Assembly (NCBI GenBank): GCA_963969395.1
Contig: OZ017799.1
Coordinates: 3,536,501-3,600,500, forward strand
DNA length: 64,000 nucleotides
Direction: 5' to 3'
Origin: Pseudoscleropodium purum
Taxonomy: Eukaryota > Streptophyta > Bryopsida > Hypnales > Brachytheciaceae
The number at the start of each line of letters is the position of its first letter. Within the stretch, counting starts at the first letter, position 1. Of the stretch, positions 35,301-49,495 are shown one piece after another. A program made the position numbers and the translations under genes. The notes under the pieces were generated by a model, which saw only the letters and a list, made by a program, of their open reading frames with translations, made no database searches and had not been told where the DNA came from.

Positions 35301-38300
35301 TTGATAAAATACAAGGCAAAAGGGAGATTTAACCTCACAACAACAATCACAGCAACATGCAACATAGATAGGAATAACATGATGACAATACAAGGGAATA
35401 ATTGAACTTATAAAACATTGACAAAGCAAATGGTATTCAAGAGAACATGGACTAAAGCAAGACCATTATTGAAGATGACAATGTTAATATGTTGGAGATG
35501 TAGGGCAAGTTTGTACCAATTTTCAATTAGAAAAGGATTATTTCTATACTATAGTATAGAGTGTAACCTAAAGATCATAATGACATCCACATTGAAATAT
35601 GGGAGGGATAAGGCACCCAACAAGGCAATGACCTCATAGATGTAATGGGGGTAGCAACTCTAGCATTGGAGGCCCAAATTTTTTCCAAACTTCCTAAGGT
35701 GTATGAACAACCACAAATGAAGAAGAAAATGAGCCACTAGTAGATTATTCAAAATCATTTACCATAACTAATATTGACAACTACATTTCTACAATGCAAA
35801 GAGAAAGTTGTATTCAAAGAAGCAATTCAAACAAGAAAGAAAAGGAATTGAGAAACTAGAAAGTGGATCATATCAAATTAGCAAAGGCAAAGGAGATGTT
35901 GTGAAAGAGGTTGGTAGACTCTAACACTAATTGGAGGATGCAATGAGAAAGGCCTTGAATGAATGGTGGTCATTAAGGGCATTGCAAAAACTTAGAGATA
36001 AGATTCATCATTGGATCAAGATTGGAGAGGCACCAACACCTAGATTCTACACAAAGAAATTACTTGTCTATATTCCTAAAATTTGTTGTAAAATGAGACC
36101 ACTACTATAACTCCAATGTCATAAATGAAAATTTGACCTCTCCATTGATACTATAATAACAACCACTTGACCAACATAGGTGTACATTTTGGAATCTAAG
36201 TACTAAATTTAAGAAAATGAAGAAATCTCAATGTAGTAAAGTAGAGGATGTCACAAACAATCATGCAAATTTTTGGAATAAAGGATTTCAAAGGAGACAA
36301 GTGTGCACAAAATGACAACAATAAAGGAAGTTGGCCATTGGTGGAGCAAGGCAGGGCCGTCTAAGGGATTGATGACAACTATAAGTAGATATGAATGCAT
36401 GAATACAATTGCCACAAATTCTCCATATTGGTGGATATGGGTATAGGTCTTGTCCATATAGTTGAGTATGGGTAGATTTCTCTAGGAATAGTTATATATA
36501 GATATGTATAGGTAAAGTATTAGACCTATGCTTTCAAGATAGAGATGAAGTTAGAAGTTACTTTAGTGTATTCAAAAATATAAGCCTTGAAATACTGATA
36601 TGACTCAAGTGCAAGCTCTCATAGTACTATCCAATATGCACAAATAATTTTCTATAAATCTAGTTTCAAAATTAAATAAAAATTGTAAACATTTTCAATT
36701 AATTGTATTTATTATGCCATTGTAATTTCTTTCAACAATTGGATATGGATCTACCTACTTTAGATGAATAAGCAGCTAATAAGGTGGCTAATCACAAGTG
36801 TCCCTATCCAAATAAATATGTATTACTTTTGTACCTCTCTTTTCATATAATATTTAATACAATCTTCTATAAATTTTAATTTATTGAAAATCTTAAAAAT
36901 CCCTACGAGACAATCTTAATGTGCTATTACTTTTGTATCTACAAAAAAGAATATTACTAGATATAAGAAATGAATCTTGAAGAATAATCAAGCCCAACAT
37001 ACTACTATTGTTTTTAATACATATTTCATTTTCACCTGCTTACATGCCTTTTGAACTTTCAAGCCATTGTGCATCATTGTTGTATCTCTCCATATAGGTA
37101 GAGATAACAAAATCTTCAATTATGCCAACCATCAAAATATAGTTGGAATTATTTCTTCTTTTAAAAAAAATTTAAATGGATAAATTATGTTAGTTCTAAG
37201 TTCTAAGGTGAAAACACCCAAAACCATCTCCATACCCATTCTTGACAAGTAGACTTTTGTTGAAAGTGTCTCCAAAGTGAAATTAACCTCTAACTACCTA
37301 ATTGACCATATATGGTCAATTAAAAAATTTTAGGCTTGTTTTGTATGGGCAATTAAATTCTTTTGACCATTTAAAAAAAATTACCAATTCAATAGTATTG
37401 AAGGCTAACTATTGGAAGCTTCTATTTTTCATTGAAGAAGGTAAATATTGATTTTTGAGATTTCCTCTAGATAAGGCATATAACCATTAACTCTTGAAGA
37501 ATAAAGCTTGCCAATTTTACTTTATTTGAGATCTAAAAAATTGTATTTATCCATTTTGGTGAAAATAGTTCTAATGGATAGAACAAAGTATATTCATGAA
37601 TTTTACCATTGAAAATTTAAACATGTATGTATTGATTTAGATTTATTTTCTATTTCTACTTTTTTTTTAAATTGCATTTCAACAATTGTAAGTTGGATTG
37701 TATAATGAGTTTAATAGCTTTTTATTTGAACTCAAAGCTTTAGTGCATTTTAGTGTGCTAACACAATTTTAGTTGTTCATGTCACCTCCAATCCCCAAAG
37801 ACTCTTATATGCCAATTTTTAAAACATTGTGGGGAAGGACATTATACTAAAAATAGAATAAATACATTTTCTTGTTATAATCTCACAACTCCTATGCAAT
37901 TTCACACTCAAAACTAGTACGCACACTAATAAGCAAGCTCATTTAATCATTTATACAATTAGTTTGAAATTTTTTTTTGCTTCATTGGATATTACTATAA
38001 ACCCATGTTGTTTTTTCAAAGGAAAAACACACTTTGAGAGGCTTAAGCAATCAGGGTTAAACCATTTCTATACTTAACTGCAATTGGTAGACAACTCATT
38101 TTCTAGATTTCGGAATTAGGACCAAGCTCAGTGACAATTTCAGTGGTGTAGAGAGTTCCACTTTGAAAATTCATAATAATTGCATACCTTTTTCCAAAAA
38201 TTCTTTTTTTTAGAGGGGGGAAGTTCATGATTTTCAATAGCTAATACTACATAAATGGGTTTTTTTTCTCATAAAAAGGTGCCTCCAACTATGCCAAATT

Positions 38301-38457
38301 GCTTGTTTGACGATTTTGGGTGTTTCCATCATAATTGTCAAATGAAAACCACAAGAATTCCATTCAGTTTCATGTGTGATTTCATTTATTGATGTATAAG
38401 GTAAACTACCCCATTCTAGGGCAAATGGGAGCAAATTCATTGTAGACTAAATTATGT
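32342..38457. other. AT-rich gene-free DNA
   Basis: No intact gene. The segment 32745-32850 is an inverted relative of 20450-20560 (CTCTTTCAATACTTATTCTAAAA, AACAAGGCAT). A 92-codon frame at 34384-34662 has no domain I recognise and no clear intron context. Confidence 0.4.
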
Positions 38458-38772
38458 TAAGGTAGGAGGTTTAAGAAGCGTCCACCTCCTTAAATGTACA
38501 CTGCATGTACATATTGCTTTTTTGTAGCTTTCAGCCATGTACAAACAGTGTATGTTTAGGATGTGGATGCTATTAGAGCCCTATGCCACTTTAGCTTCAA
38601 ATTTTTATATCTAATTCCACAAAGCTCCAAAAAATATGAAACGATTTGGGTTAGATGCCAATTCTACTTGTCTTTCAAGGAAAATTTTCTGAAAAATATT
38701 TGAAGAAGTTTCACCTCCCAAAAATCAGTTCCAGCTCTTAAATGGTTGGTTTATGGACCTCCTACCTTAATG
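38458..38772 (-). mobile_element. TTAAGG-ended element (family C), inverted copy, about 315 bp
   Basis: Left TTAAGGTAGGAGGT, right ACCTCCTACCTTAA: perfect 14-bp inverted ends. The interior (ATGAAACGATTTGGGTTAGATGCC region) matches the other copies in reverse orientation. It contains a hairpin at 38477-38568 related to 58914-59026. Confidence 0.7.
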
Positions 38773-39225
38773 GTGTACATTTCAGAACTAGTGGATTGAC
38801 CATACTTCCTCGATCAGTTCAGAACTATATGAAAGGTGCATGATTCCATTGCATTGCAATGAAATTCCGTTTCATTTGTTCCCCAAATAAATAAAAATTA
38901 AAAGAAATAGTTGCCATGATTTCTCCGGCCTTTCAATATTCCTCTGCCCATGATGGACTGGAGGTGATTTTCTTTTCCTCCATTGCTGAGGGCCATTCAA
39001 TGGGACTGTGTACCCTGGGTCGACACGTGGCCAAGACAACAATTCGCAGACACTGTTATCTTGAGGGTGCTGGCAGCTTGCTATTGGTCCGGAAGATTTT
39101 TGGATATCCCTAGTCTGGATGCTACTCATTGGAACGTTAGAGAATTCTAAGTTTAAAGTTTCAGTTGAATTGGCTCGGCACTGGATTTTGGAGTTGGCTC
39201 GGCAAACTAATTAAGGTAAACTATA

Positions 39226-39475
39226 CTAATTTGTCCCAAGCCAGGGACGATTGACCTCTCTATTACTCTTGTAGAAAACCCTGAAATTTTTTATTTGCCA
39301 CATATGATAAAATTTGAAAATTCAGAATTTATGTTTGCAATCAGAGACCCCAAATTAGCATATGGATATGATGAAATACAAAATTTAAGTGGCTCAAAAT
39401 AGGGGGCAATTTTTGACATTTACCCTCTAGCAGGGCAATAGAGGGGTCAATCTTCCCTGGTCTTTGTCCTAGAGG
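39226..39475. mobile_element. Foldback element, about 250 bp
   Basis: Left TTTGTCCCAAGCCAGGGACGATTGACCTCTCTATT pairs with right AATAGAGGGGTCAATCTTCCCTGG-CTTTGTCC (inverted). The sequence just before it, TTAAGGTAAACTA at 39213, resembles the end of family F, so it may be a divergent relative. Confidence 0.55.
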
Positions 39476-40179
39476 TGAAGGGGGATAATAAATTAGAACC
39501 TCCTAGAAAATTAGTATCACTAAAAAACAAATGGGGGAAAATTGGTACAATATAGTATTATTTCACCATGCACTAAATCCAAATAGTGTAATTTTAATAA
39601 ATTAGTATCACACATTTCTTGTATGAGAGCATGACCACCCTTACACACTAGGGGTTTGACATTCTTTAAATGTGAATGAAAAGTGTTGTGGACCCTTTAG
39701 ACCTTTACAATGTTCTCTAGACATTCAAACATAGCGTGTCAAGGAATGGCTATTGAAATCACTTGTTCATCTTGAGTTAATTTAGTTGTTTTACCTTTTA
39801 TTCTATTTGATGAATGGTCACTCGACGACTATTTATCAGTCATATTTGGTGAGAAAGGGGGAAGGACAAAGAAATTGAAGGTCCTTCAAAATTAGATGGA
39901 AAATTTGAGTGTGCCGAGTTTGGTGAATAAGGATGGCCGTGCTCTTAGGCATTAGAGAAAAATCTAGACCCTCTAGAAGGTCGAGACATGTCATTCAAAT
40001 GTATAAATATAGGATTTTTTTAATTTATAAATCGCAATCTGATGTAGTATTTGAGGCAATCATGTGGTAAATGATTTATAGATTTTTTTCATATTTTTTT
40101 TTCTACACATTTAGCCAACAAAGAAATGGCCTCCTAGGGAATCCAATTTTTCTTAATAGATAATAAGTGTAGTCACATC

Positions 40180-41690
40180 TTAACCCCTAAATGTTTTGGA
40201 CTATATTTTCACCAAAATCGCTCCAAAACATCCATTTCTAGTGCAAGTTCAAATTTTAGAAAAAATAATTTTTTGGACACATGTAACCATAGGATCTTGT
40301 AGTAATTTGGTTTGAGGAGATGTGGAAAATTTTTCAGAAATTTACACCTTGTAGATTGCAAGATATTAGCAATTGAAGTGACAAAAATCCTTTTTTGGGC
40401 CCTACAAAAAATCAAGCAGTTGCACTTCTCAAGGTCACATTTGCATGAAAAAATGTCCAAAATGGTGGTGCTTCTTTGGATTCATTCTTCAAGGCAAGAT
40501 GGCTACATGCTTAAAAAAATTTCAGATAATTTGGATTTGTACAAAATATAGGAAAAAAATAGTATGTAGAAAGAAGTAGAGAATGATTTGAAATACTAAA
40601 TTGTTAAGAATTCAATGATGGAATTTGAAAAATGTCAATCTCAATAGTTGTAATGTAGTACTCCTTCTATCCTACTAAAAACTTCTAAATTTAACACAAT
40701 TTTGTCCCACTAAAAAACTTCCTTCTTTTATTTTGATTGTTGAGTAAATGTTGATTGTGTTGAATGACCTCATGGGAGCAAGTTGCAAGTGATTAGGAAG
40801 CATCCCTCTCATAACAAGCTTGGCCTTCCTATATGAAGCATATTGTACTTATTGCTTCTTCAAATAGTCATGTTCACAATGGATTTGTTGACCACTTTGG
40901 CACTATCAAAATTGTTCATGAAGGGGGCCATTTTTTTATTGTGATTATTTAGGTTGGGAGCAAATATTTATAGAATTCATTTGCTAACACCAATCTTTAA
41001 ATCATTGGGAATGACAAGTTGGTAGCATTTACAAATGATGCTCAAATATGACACTTTTTACATTGAATTTGAATGCTTGAATGACACCGCCCAAGCTAAA
41101 GATTTTGTATAGATCTAGGCAATGAGTTTCTATTTTTTGAATGCATGTATCACTAGCACAAAGACTAAAGATATAGTTAATCCCTCATAGGAAAGATTTT
41201 TGGAAGTTATTAGTAGACCAAAGGGAATAATAAACAATCTACATCATATGTTTTTATTTTTTCAAAATATATTAAAAATTGAGCTAAATAAAGAATTCCA
41301 AAGTTTATTTTAGAATAGGAAATCTATAACTATCTACAAACTAGAACACCTCCTAACTTTCATCTCAAAAATCAAAATGGAATATTTCAATGCTTTCCAC
41401 ATACATATAAATAAATAATAATAATTTCAAATTTTTATTTTTGAAAAAAACAATTTTTTATGAAATTTTTGTATTGTCTGTCAAGTATTGAAAATGACAT
41501 ATCATACAATAACTTTTTAACCATTTAGTCAAAAGTTATGAAAACTGTTGGGCCTTAAATCTACTCTTTAGGCATATGTTGTGTGAAAATTTAAAATAAA
41601 ATAAAATAAAAATTCCATTCATAGTGAGCTGTCCAATTGTCCAAAATTACTATGTTGCCAGAAAACGTAGTTTGGTCCTTTAGGGGTTAA
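40180..41690 (-). mobile_element. TTAA-flanked element carrying a nested insertion
   Basis: Both ends are intact: TTAACCCCTAAATG and, at the right, CCTTTAGGGGTTAA. The length is 1511 bp but drops to about 942 once the insertion 40661-41227 is removed. It matches 57872-58818 along its length and is inverted relative to the copies at 5329, 7513 and 60548. Confidence 0.85.
40661..41227. mobile_element. Stowaway-like insertion, 567 bp, nested in the TTAA element
   Basis: It starts CTCCTTCTATCC and ends AAAGGGAA, a degraded match to plant mariner/Stowaway ends (CTCCCTCC..). TA flanks both sides (40659-40660, 41228-41229). The related copy at 57872-58818 reads straight through (GTAGTA-ATAAAAAATCTAC), which is the empty site. 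Confidence 0.75.
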
Positions 41691-41940
41691 ATCATCAATA
41701 TAAGCATTTGAGTATCTTCAAAAGCAACACGTTATAGTCTTCTACAATAAGTTATAGACTCAATAAGAAACAACACATTTTGAACCTTAAAGTAACAAAG
41801 AGTAATGCGACACTTTTAAATAGCCACTTTGATAATCTACTCAAATTTTAAATACGAAATTTCACATGCAAATTTGGTTTGCTAGTAGACAAACAATAGG
41901 ATTTCATTTTAGATACTTGGTAGTTTAAGGTGATACAAAC

Positions 41941-42490
41941 TTAACTCCTAAAAGACCAAACAATGTTTTTTGGCAACATAGAAATTTTAGGTAGCTCACT
42001 AAGAATGGAATTTTCATTTTTTTCTTTGAAATTTTCACAAAATTATGTAATCAAAGAGTAGCTTTAAGGTGCAACAATTTCATAGATTTTGACTACATGG
42101 TTAAAAAGTTAATATATGATACTTAGTTTCTTCCGCAACTGAGGCTACTAAAAAAAATCACTTTTTAAGAAAAAAAATTTGAAATTGGTTAATATATAGA
42201 TACACATGTTGAAAGCTTTGAATCATTCCATTTTGATTGATGAGATAAAAGTTATGAGGAGTTTTAATTTGTAAAAAATTATGGAATCTCTACTCTAAAA
42301 TAAACTTTGAAATCCTTTATTTAACTCAATTTTCAATATTTTTTGAAAAAAATAAAATCATAGGATGTATGTTGTTTATTACAACATTGCAACCATTGGG
42401 ATTGAAATTTTTTTAATTCTACAACTAAATTCTTAACTATTTAGTATTTTAAATCATTTTCTACTTCTTTCTACTTACTATTTTTTTCAA
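41941..42490 (+). mobile_element. Truncated TTAA-flanked element
   Basis: Begins TTAACTCCTAAAAGACC, then follows the reverse complement of the right part of 40180-41690 (GGCAACATAG, AGCTCACTAAGAATGGAATTTT), 250 bases away in opposite orientation. Homology stops at about 42490; no far end seen. Confidence 0.7.
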
Positions 42491-45400
42491 GCATGAATAT
42501 AGAAAAAAAATTGAAGTTTTTTACATGTGTTTCCAACTTATTTCTTCAACATATTATGGAGAGTTGCAAGTTGTAGAATCTGCTCATTTGGGGGCAAAAA
42601 GTTTATAAGATGAAATCTAATCATTTAGGAACAGTTGAGAATATTTCTTTTTGAAACCTCAAGCATTATAATCTTGCAATTGATAAGGTTATTTGTTTTG
42701 AAATTTTAGGAAGATGCACTCTAATAGGTTAACTAAAGGATTGTGTAGTTCAATTGCTAAAAAGTCAATATAGATGAAGCTTTTAGCCTTACTTTGGAGA
42801 CCAATGTTTTGAAGCAATTTTAGGCCTCTAAAATAAAAGAAGTTTAGGCATTAATAAGGACCTCTTCAAACTTAAACCAACAAACAATTCTTCACATGTA
42901 ACACATTCATAAGATAATAATATATTGCATGTCTTATTTTCAATTTGTAGTCAATGACACTTTAAAATTTATATTACTTCAAATCTTTCTTTATTTTATA
43001 AAAATTAGAAAACTATAGAACTATTTCAACTTATACTAATAGTATGAATTTGGAATATTACTACCATATACTAGTAGGTCAATTTTGAACAAAAGACTTG
43101 AATAGATCAAAGAAATGACCATAAAAAGATTCACAATTGATCTAATTGTTCATGTGGTTTATTTTGTAAATCATTTATTTGGTGTAAACAAATTATGTTC
43201 TCTATTGATTGACTAGAAATGGATCAAGAAAAAAATCTTTATTTGCTTTTTTTAGGATTATTTTTGAGTTATTATTTGCTCAAAAGCAAAACAATATTTT
43301 TCAAAGGAAATATTGGGTGATAGATTTTTTTTGTCTTAATGTATGAAATTGTTGAATTGACATAAATCTTAGGATGGTATTGTTCTTTAGAGGATGATTG
43401 TGCATACTTTTTGATGAATAAGTAAAACTTCATTTGAAATTTTTATATTTCATCCATTCCATTTGTTTCATCTATAGTTCATCACTCTAGGAGGGCAATG
43501 GCCTAATACACATACCTAAAAGGATTGTCTTATTAAAAAAATTTCAATTTAAAACTTATTTAATGTATCCTAGAAATTATATTTTTCCAACTTTACATGA
43601 ATTTAATAATAAGTTCACAAGAAAGTTATAATCCTCCATCCAAAATACTATTGAGCAAGAAAATTTGATCAATTTTGGTATTCCTTTTTATTCCTTGTTC
43701 CTCAAAAGGAATATTATCCTAGGTCTACATTTGAGACAAAAGGAACAATCCAGAATACTAATTTATAGCAAAGTAGTTAATCAATATGAAACTTAGCTAA
43801 ATTAATATTTGAGTCATATCTATATTTAATTTCAACTATTAATTTGATGAATTGATATATTTTCTTATTTATGAAAACCTTCAAAGATCATATATTTTTA
43901 TACAATCTAAAATTACTATGATTTCACAACATCTTTGTCCTAAGAACAAATGATGTATACAAATACAAACTAAGTAAGGTGACCAACTATTTTTTTGAAT
44001 CAAAAATCTTAAATACATAGTAATTTCATTACTTTAATGTGACCTAGTATTGCATATGATAAATTAGAAAAAATTCAATTTTTGAATTTGACCTATATAA
44101 CACATAATTATTGTATACTAACATAATGTTTATAAAACCATGTACTTTTAGTAATTTTCCAATATTTTTTTCATTTCTAGAAGGACTGTTTTTTTAAGTG
44201 TGGAGAGTCCAGAAAGGGATATCTTGATCAGACTATTGTCCAATATAGATGGTTCTTTGTATTGAATTGAAACAATAAATGTTGAGATAAACAACCTTAT
44301 AATTGTAAGGAATTATGTCATAATACATTTTTTAGAAAAATTAATACAATGAAAAATTCAAATTCAAATGAAACTACTTACAAGTCTTGGTAGAATATTT
44401 AGACTATTTATTTGAATAATGTTCCTATTTGCAAATTTGCAAATTTGAAATTTTACAAAATCAATGTAGATTTGAAAATTAGTGGAATTACATTTCTTAC
44501 AACTATAAGAATAGTCTAAATGTGGTCAGAGTTCAAAATCATTTGCCATTTATTTCAAAACTATAAAGATCATGTATCATATCCATGATCCAAGAAGAAA
44601 TGGATATAACTAGCCTCTAAGCTATCACAAGACAATTCCAAACACCATGTCTCTTACATGTATGTGAAATTACCAAGATTGTAACCATTAATTGCATTAC
44701 AACCCATCAATGGGATGAAGATTTATAGCAAGAGTTAAGGTTGAAGTCAGGATAGGTATTGGATGTGAGGAGTGGGAGTAGGATTTGCAACTCCATGGTG
44801 CTTGCAAATCCGTGAGGAAGAGTGAACCACTACACTTAGAAAAAAATTGGGCCTCCAATCCATATTGAGACTTTTATCACATGTCAAGACTCATAGTAGG
44901 ACATGGAGATATAGAATAGGACTCAATGGCAATTGGGGCTCACAACTGTGAATCAAAGCAAAAGCTTTGAAAAACACAAAGAAAAAAGGTTTATTTTGTA
45001 GATATAACAATATTCAATTTCAACCTATTCTTATACTACCATTAATCTATTCCAATATTCCATTCTAAGCCAAGAAAAAATCAATCCATGAAGATGAATT
45101 AGCAATCATCTTTTCACTTAAATTGAAAAAGAAGTAGCTACTTCAAAGTCAAATGGACTTGTTTTGTAACTCCAAATGCCTCTAAATGTAGAATTGATTA
45201 TAAGTATACTAGAATGAGGTGGCAATTCCAACTTAAATGTGAATTTTAAAATCTCCTATCAACACCATCATCATTTATAACAAACATCACTTATGGCATG
45301 CACAATTTTTCAAATAAAACCTTGAGTACAACCTCATTTGGATTGGAAATATATTTGAATTTGTACTTTACTAAAAATAAATTGTACCAAATTGCACAAG

Positions 45401-45919
45401 AAAATTTTCCCAAAACATATTGCAATATGTCGAAGAAAATCTCTTCAACGTCTTGCTCATGACTAACAAATGTTTGGAAATTAGAAGCTAAACCTAAGCT
45501 CTTTGAAATAAGATGGAGTGCCATTTACTAAATTTAATACATGCACAATGTTTAGTAAGGTATACTTTGATGTATTGGAATCCTCTTGTAATTACTAACA
45601 AGAATCAATAAAAATTAAGACTAATCAAATATAGATAAAACTAAATACAATAAAATTTCTATAGTCATTAATTTCATGCATGGTAACACAATATAATATG
45701 GATCCCTTACAACTTCCAAGAAATCCATCCTAACAAAAAGGTTTCATCTCTCTCATGAAGCTAACCAAATCCAAATATCACCAACTCCTTTGCATCGGTA
45801 GTTGACTCCTTTATTCCATTGTATTCTTTCACATCATGAGATGCCTTTGCTATTGCAACTTATGGCATAGGTATGTAAGCTATGGTAGCAAGATGTATAG
45901 ATCAAGCAACAAGTATTTC
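42491..45919. other. AT-rich gene-free DNA
   Basis: I see no gene, TIR pair or tandem repeat that I can support. Confidence 0.4.
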
Positions 45920-45921
45920 TA

Positions 45922-46696
45922 CAGTGACTCACAAAAGTAGTTGGCCACCCTAAAAATTGCTCTCAAAAATTGAGAAATTGGAATTATGAAGTGAAATTTG
46001 GACATATTGTTGTACAAAAGGGATTTTATCCTCATATGTAATTTCACTTAAATGGGTTGTATTTTAGACCTATTATTATTTGAATGAATTTTTGATGAAA
46101 AAAAAACTTTTTGTGAGAAGTCAAAATATTCCATTTTTTTATATAGAAAGAATGTACATCTTAACTAGAATCACATGTTACAAGTTTCATGAATTTTGAA
46201 TTTTTATTGATTGAGATTTAATTGATTGAAATTTGACCTCAAAATTTTGTTTTTTTAATTTTTCACTCCATAAATTGCAAAATAAAATATGTTTTTGATA
46301 TATATAGTTATTTGATGTTATTTTGAATTTTTCTTTCATTTTTTTGCAATTTGTGGAGTGAAATTTTCTTTTAAATAAATTTGGAGGTCAAATTTCAATC
46401 AATTAAATCTCAATAAAAGAAATCCAAATTTTATGAAAATTGTAACATGTGATTCTAGTCAAGATGTACATTCTTTCTATAAAAAAAAATGGGACATTTT
46501 GACTTTTTACCAAAAAAAAAATTTATCGAAAATTCATGCAAATAATAATAGGTCTAAGTATAGTTCATTTTAAGTGAAATTATATATGAAGGTAGAATCT
46601 CTTTTGTACAACATGTCCAAATTTCACTTTATAATTCCAATTTCTCTATTTTTGAGAACGATTTTTAGGGTGACCAACTACTTTTATGAGTCACTG
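45922..46696. mobile_element. Tc1-like foldback element, 775 bp, TA target duplication
   Basis: It is flanked by TA (45920-45921, 46697-46698). It starts CAGTGACTCACAAAAGTAG and ends, inverted, CAGTGACTCATAAAAGTAG. Arms of about 360 bp pair throughout (for instance CACTCCATAAATTGCAAAA against the right arm), leaving a loop of about 65 bp near 46315. CAGTG ends with TA belong to Tc1/mariner elements. No transposase frame remains. Confidence 0.85.
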
Positions 46697-48424
46697 TAGG
46701 TGCCTATGCTTTGCCTATATGAATGGTACACAATAATATATATTTTTCTTGGAAGAAGCTTTGATCCTAGCTACCTATTATATTAAGGCATTTTAACTTG
46801 GTCCTTGGAATCTTTAGTATCTAAAGAGCTATTCACTTTGGCAAGTCCACCTCATACTAGAAAAAAATGATCTTTGTTAGGTGATTCTACATTAAAATCA
46901 ACCAAGTTCAATATATTTGTCTAAATGAAACTACATCTGTATTTGTCGTAATTTAAGTAGATTCACTTTTAGAAAAGAGGATCAAATGTTATTAGTGAAA
47001 AAATGACTCATTACTAAAAAAATGACTAAACACTAGATGCTTATCATTAAAATGGCACCAAAATAGACGTGTTGTATAATTCAGTCGTTGATCAAGAGTT
47101 CAAATGATTTGAAGCCTAGATGGAACCAATAACCAAAATTGGTTTCATCTATGATTCAATCTACGCTTTGTACCCTAATTGTTGATCGATGTGGATTGTG
47201 CCAAGTTATACTTTAGTTGTTCAATCATAAACTCAACACAATAGTTGGCTACAAAAGAACTCAAGAAATATTGCCACAAAAACAAGGTGGAAATTGAAGT
47301 AAATAATTTCCACATTGATAAGTTTGACTAGGACTAGTCGCAATGTAGTTGTATTTCAATCATTTTGTAAATGATTTTTTGGTTATATTTCAATCATATT
47401 ATTAGTAGAAAATTAAAGAGGGTCTTTTGGAACCAATGAAACAATGATTGGGATTCAAAAATAACTAAACAAATATTTTTGGATGACAAGAGGATGAGAT
47501 TGAGACCATGAAATTCTTCATTGATAGTATATAATAAGTTGTGTATCACTATAAATGATATGGATTGTGCATAGTCATATTGTAGTTGTCAAATAATGAC
47601 TGTGAAATCAATGACTACCAAATAATTGTCTTATGACTACAATTGAGACAGTAGGGAAAAATTCAAGCTAGGATATTTGTAATTTCAACTTTGCACATTT
47701 GACTAGGATTTGTCATAGTGTAGTTTTCATGTAGTCATTGTTAGCCAATCATTATATTCATAATCTAGTCATTTTGAGTCATGTGGGCTAGTCATAAAAT
47801 TTGTCATATGCCACTAAGTTAGTGAACTTTAACATGTACAAGTCGTAATTGCATCTTGGTGACAAATGAACAGCTCAATTACATTTGTTTTAAGTAATAA
47901 ATCCTAGACCACATTTTAGAATTTAGATTAATTGCCTTTTCACTTACGTGGCAACTAACATGTAGCATACCGTAGTTGCATCATTGATTACTCATACTAT
48001 AGTTATTGAATACATCGTGATGATTGTAATGTGGCAACCACAAGTTGTAGTTGCAATTGTTGAAGATGAATGATGAGGATTTTGTCTCTCTCATTCATAG
48101 TTAGGGTTTGGGCCAACCATTGCCTCTTTAGGTCAACCGCCACCTCCTAAGTGCAACTTCTTCTTCTAGCTTCTTTCTCATCAACCCTATTCATTTTTTT
48201 CTTCTTGTTTTTGCCCCATGATTTCTAAATGAGGGTTTAGGTCAACCACCACCTCATGAGTGCAATAGTTTACATTTTATTGAGTACTTTCTATTTTGTT
48301 TGTTTGTTGTTTTTTGTTTACTATTTGTTGTTTGTTGTCTTCTGTTGTATGTAGTTTACTATTTTTTGTCTTTTTTTTTTTGTTCATCCTTTTTAAAATT
48401 TGGTGACTTCTTTAGTTTATGTGA

Positions 48425-48610
48425 ATTTAGGTAGTTCAAGTGAATCCTACAATTTTATATCAAGTAAATTCTATACTTCTTTTGTGATTGTTGTAGGTGA
48501 ATTCATATACTTCAAGTGAGTTATGTAGTTTCTTGGGGATTGTTGCAAGTGAATTCATATACTTCAAGTGAGTTCTATAGTTTTATATCAAGTGAGTTTT
48601 ATAGTTCCTT
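48425..48610. repeat. Tandem repeat, about 75-bp units
   Basis: Repeats of GTGAATTCATATACTTCAAG and TGAGTTNTATAGTTTTATATCAAG, with GGGATTGTTGCAAG/GTGATTGTTGTAGG between them; about three imperfect units. Confidence 0.65.
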
Positions 48611-48779
48611 TGTGGTTATTGCTTAATTTTGTTTTGTGATGTATTTTTCATTCAAAATGCCTAATTCATTTTTAATTGGTGGTTGGCTATAGTTTACAAT
48701 GGAGTTAGAGGCAAAAAATGTTAAAAGGCATGAAAAAAATAAGTATGTAGTTTAAAACATAATATATATACTATGACAT

Positions 48780-48900
48780 AGTGTAGTCAATGTAGTCATA
48801 GTATGGTCTTAATGTAGTCAAAATGTAGTCATAATGTAGTCGTAGTATAGTCATAGTGTATCCATAGAAATGTAATGTAGTTATAGTGCAATTATAAGAT
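48780..48900. repeat. ATGTAGTCATA short tandem motif cluster
   Basis: At least eight spaced copies of a 10-12 bp motif (AATGTAGTCATA and variants). Confidence 0.7.
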
Positions 48901-49259
48901 CAACTACTTCAAGTTACTTGGATCAATTATGCTACAATAATATTTATGAGTGAAACATGCATGCCATTGTTGTAGTCATTGATGCAATCATTTTCTAGTA
49001 ATAAACATTAAAAATGACTCAAAAATAATTATGTTTAAATCCTCTTACTTCTTGTTTTTGTATTCACAACTACAAATAACTGATCAATGATTGTAGTAGT
49101 CATATATACAACAATTGCATAACCAATATATAACTTTTTGAAACAAATAATATTCAATTGAAAAAATATATTTAAGTTACTAACAAACAACCTATCACCT
49201 TCTGCCACATCAACCAAAGCGAATCCCACAAATAACATCAAGCTCATAATGACTAAATA

Positions 49260-49495
49260 ATGACTAGTTTTCTCCTCACCATGTTGGATGGCACACACTA
49301 TGTGAGCCATTCCCTATCAATGGTTCTATCCATGTTAACAACGACATTAGACATTGTAAGCCACATATGTGGTGCCTAGTCATCATCATTGTCCACCTCA
49401 ACAAACATACTGTGCATAATAAAGCATTTCAACCAAGCCTCATCAACGATGTCGTCTACATCACCAATCCCATTACTTGTAGAAACTTGCAAACT
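49260..49495 (-). pseudogene. Decayed coding relic of unknown family
   Basis: Minus-strand translation from about 49475 down reads VDDIVDEAWLKCFIMHSMF, then VEVDNDDD, a stop, and APHMWLTMSNVVVNMDR in the same frame. The acidic/hydrophobic, protein-like content across an internal stop suggests a former exon, maybe transposon-derived. I do not recognise the family. Confidence 0.35.
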
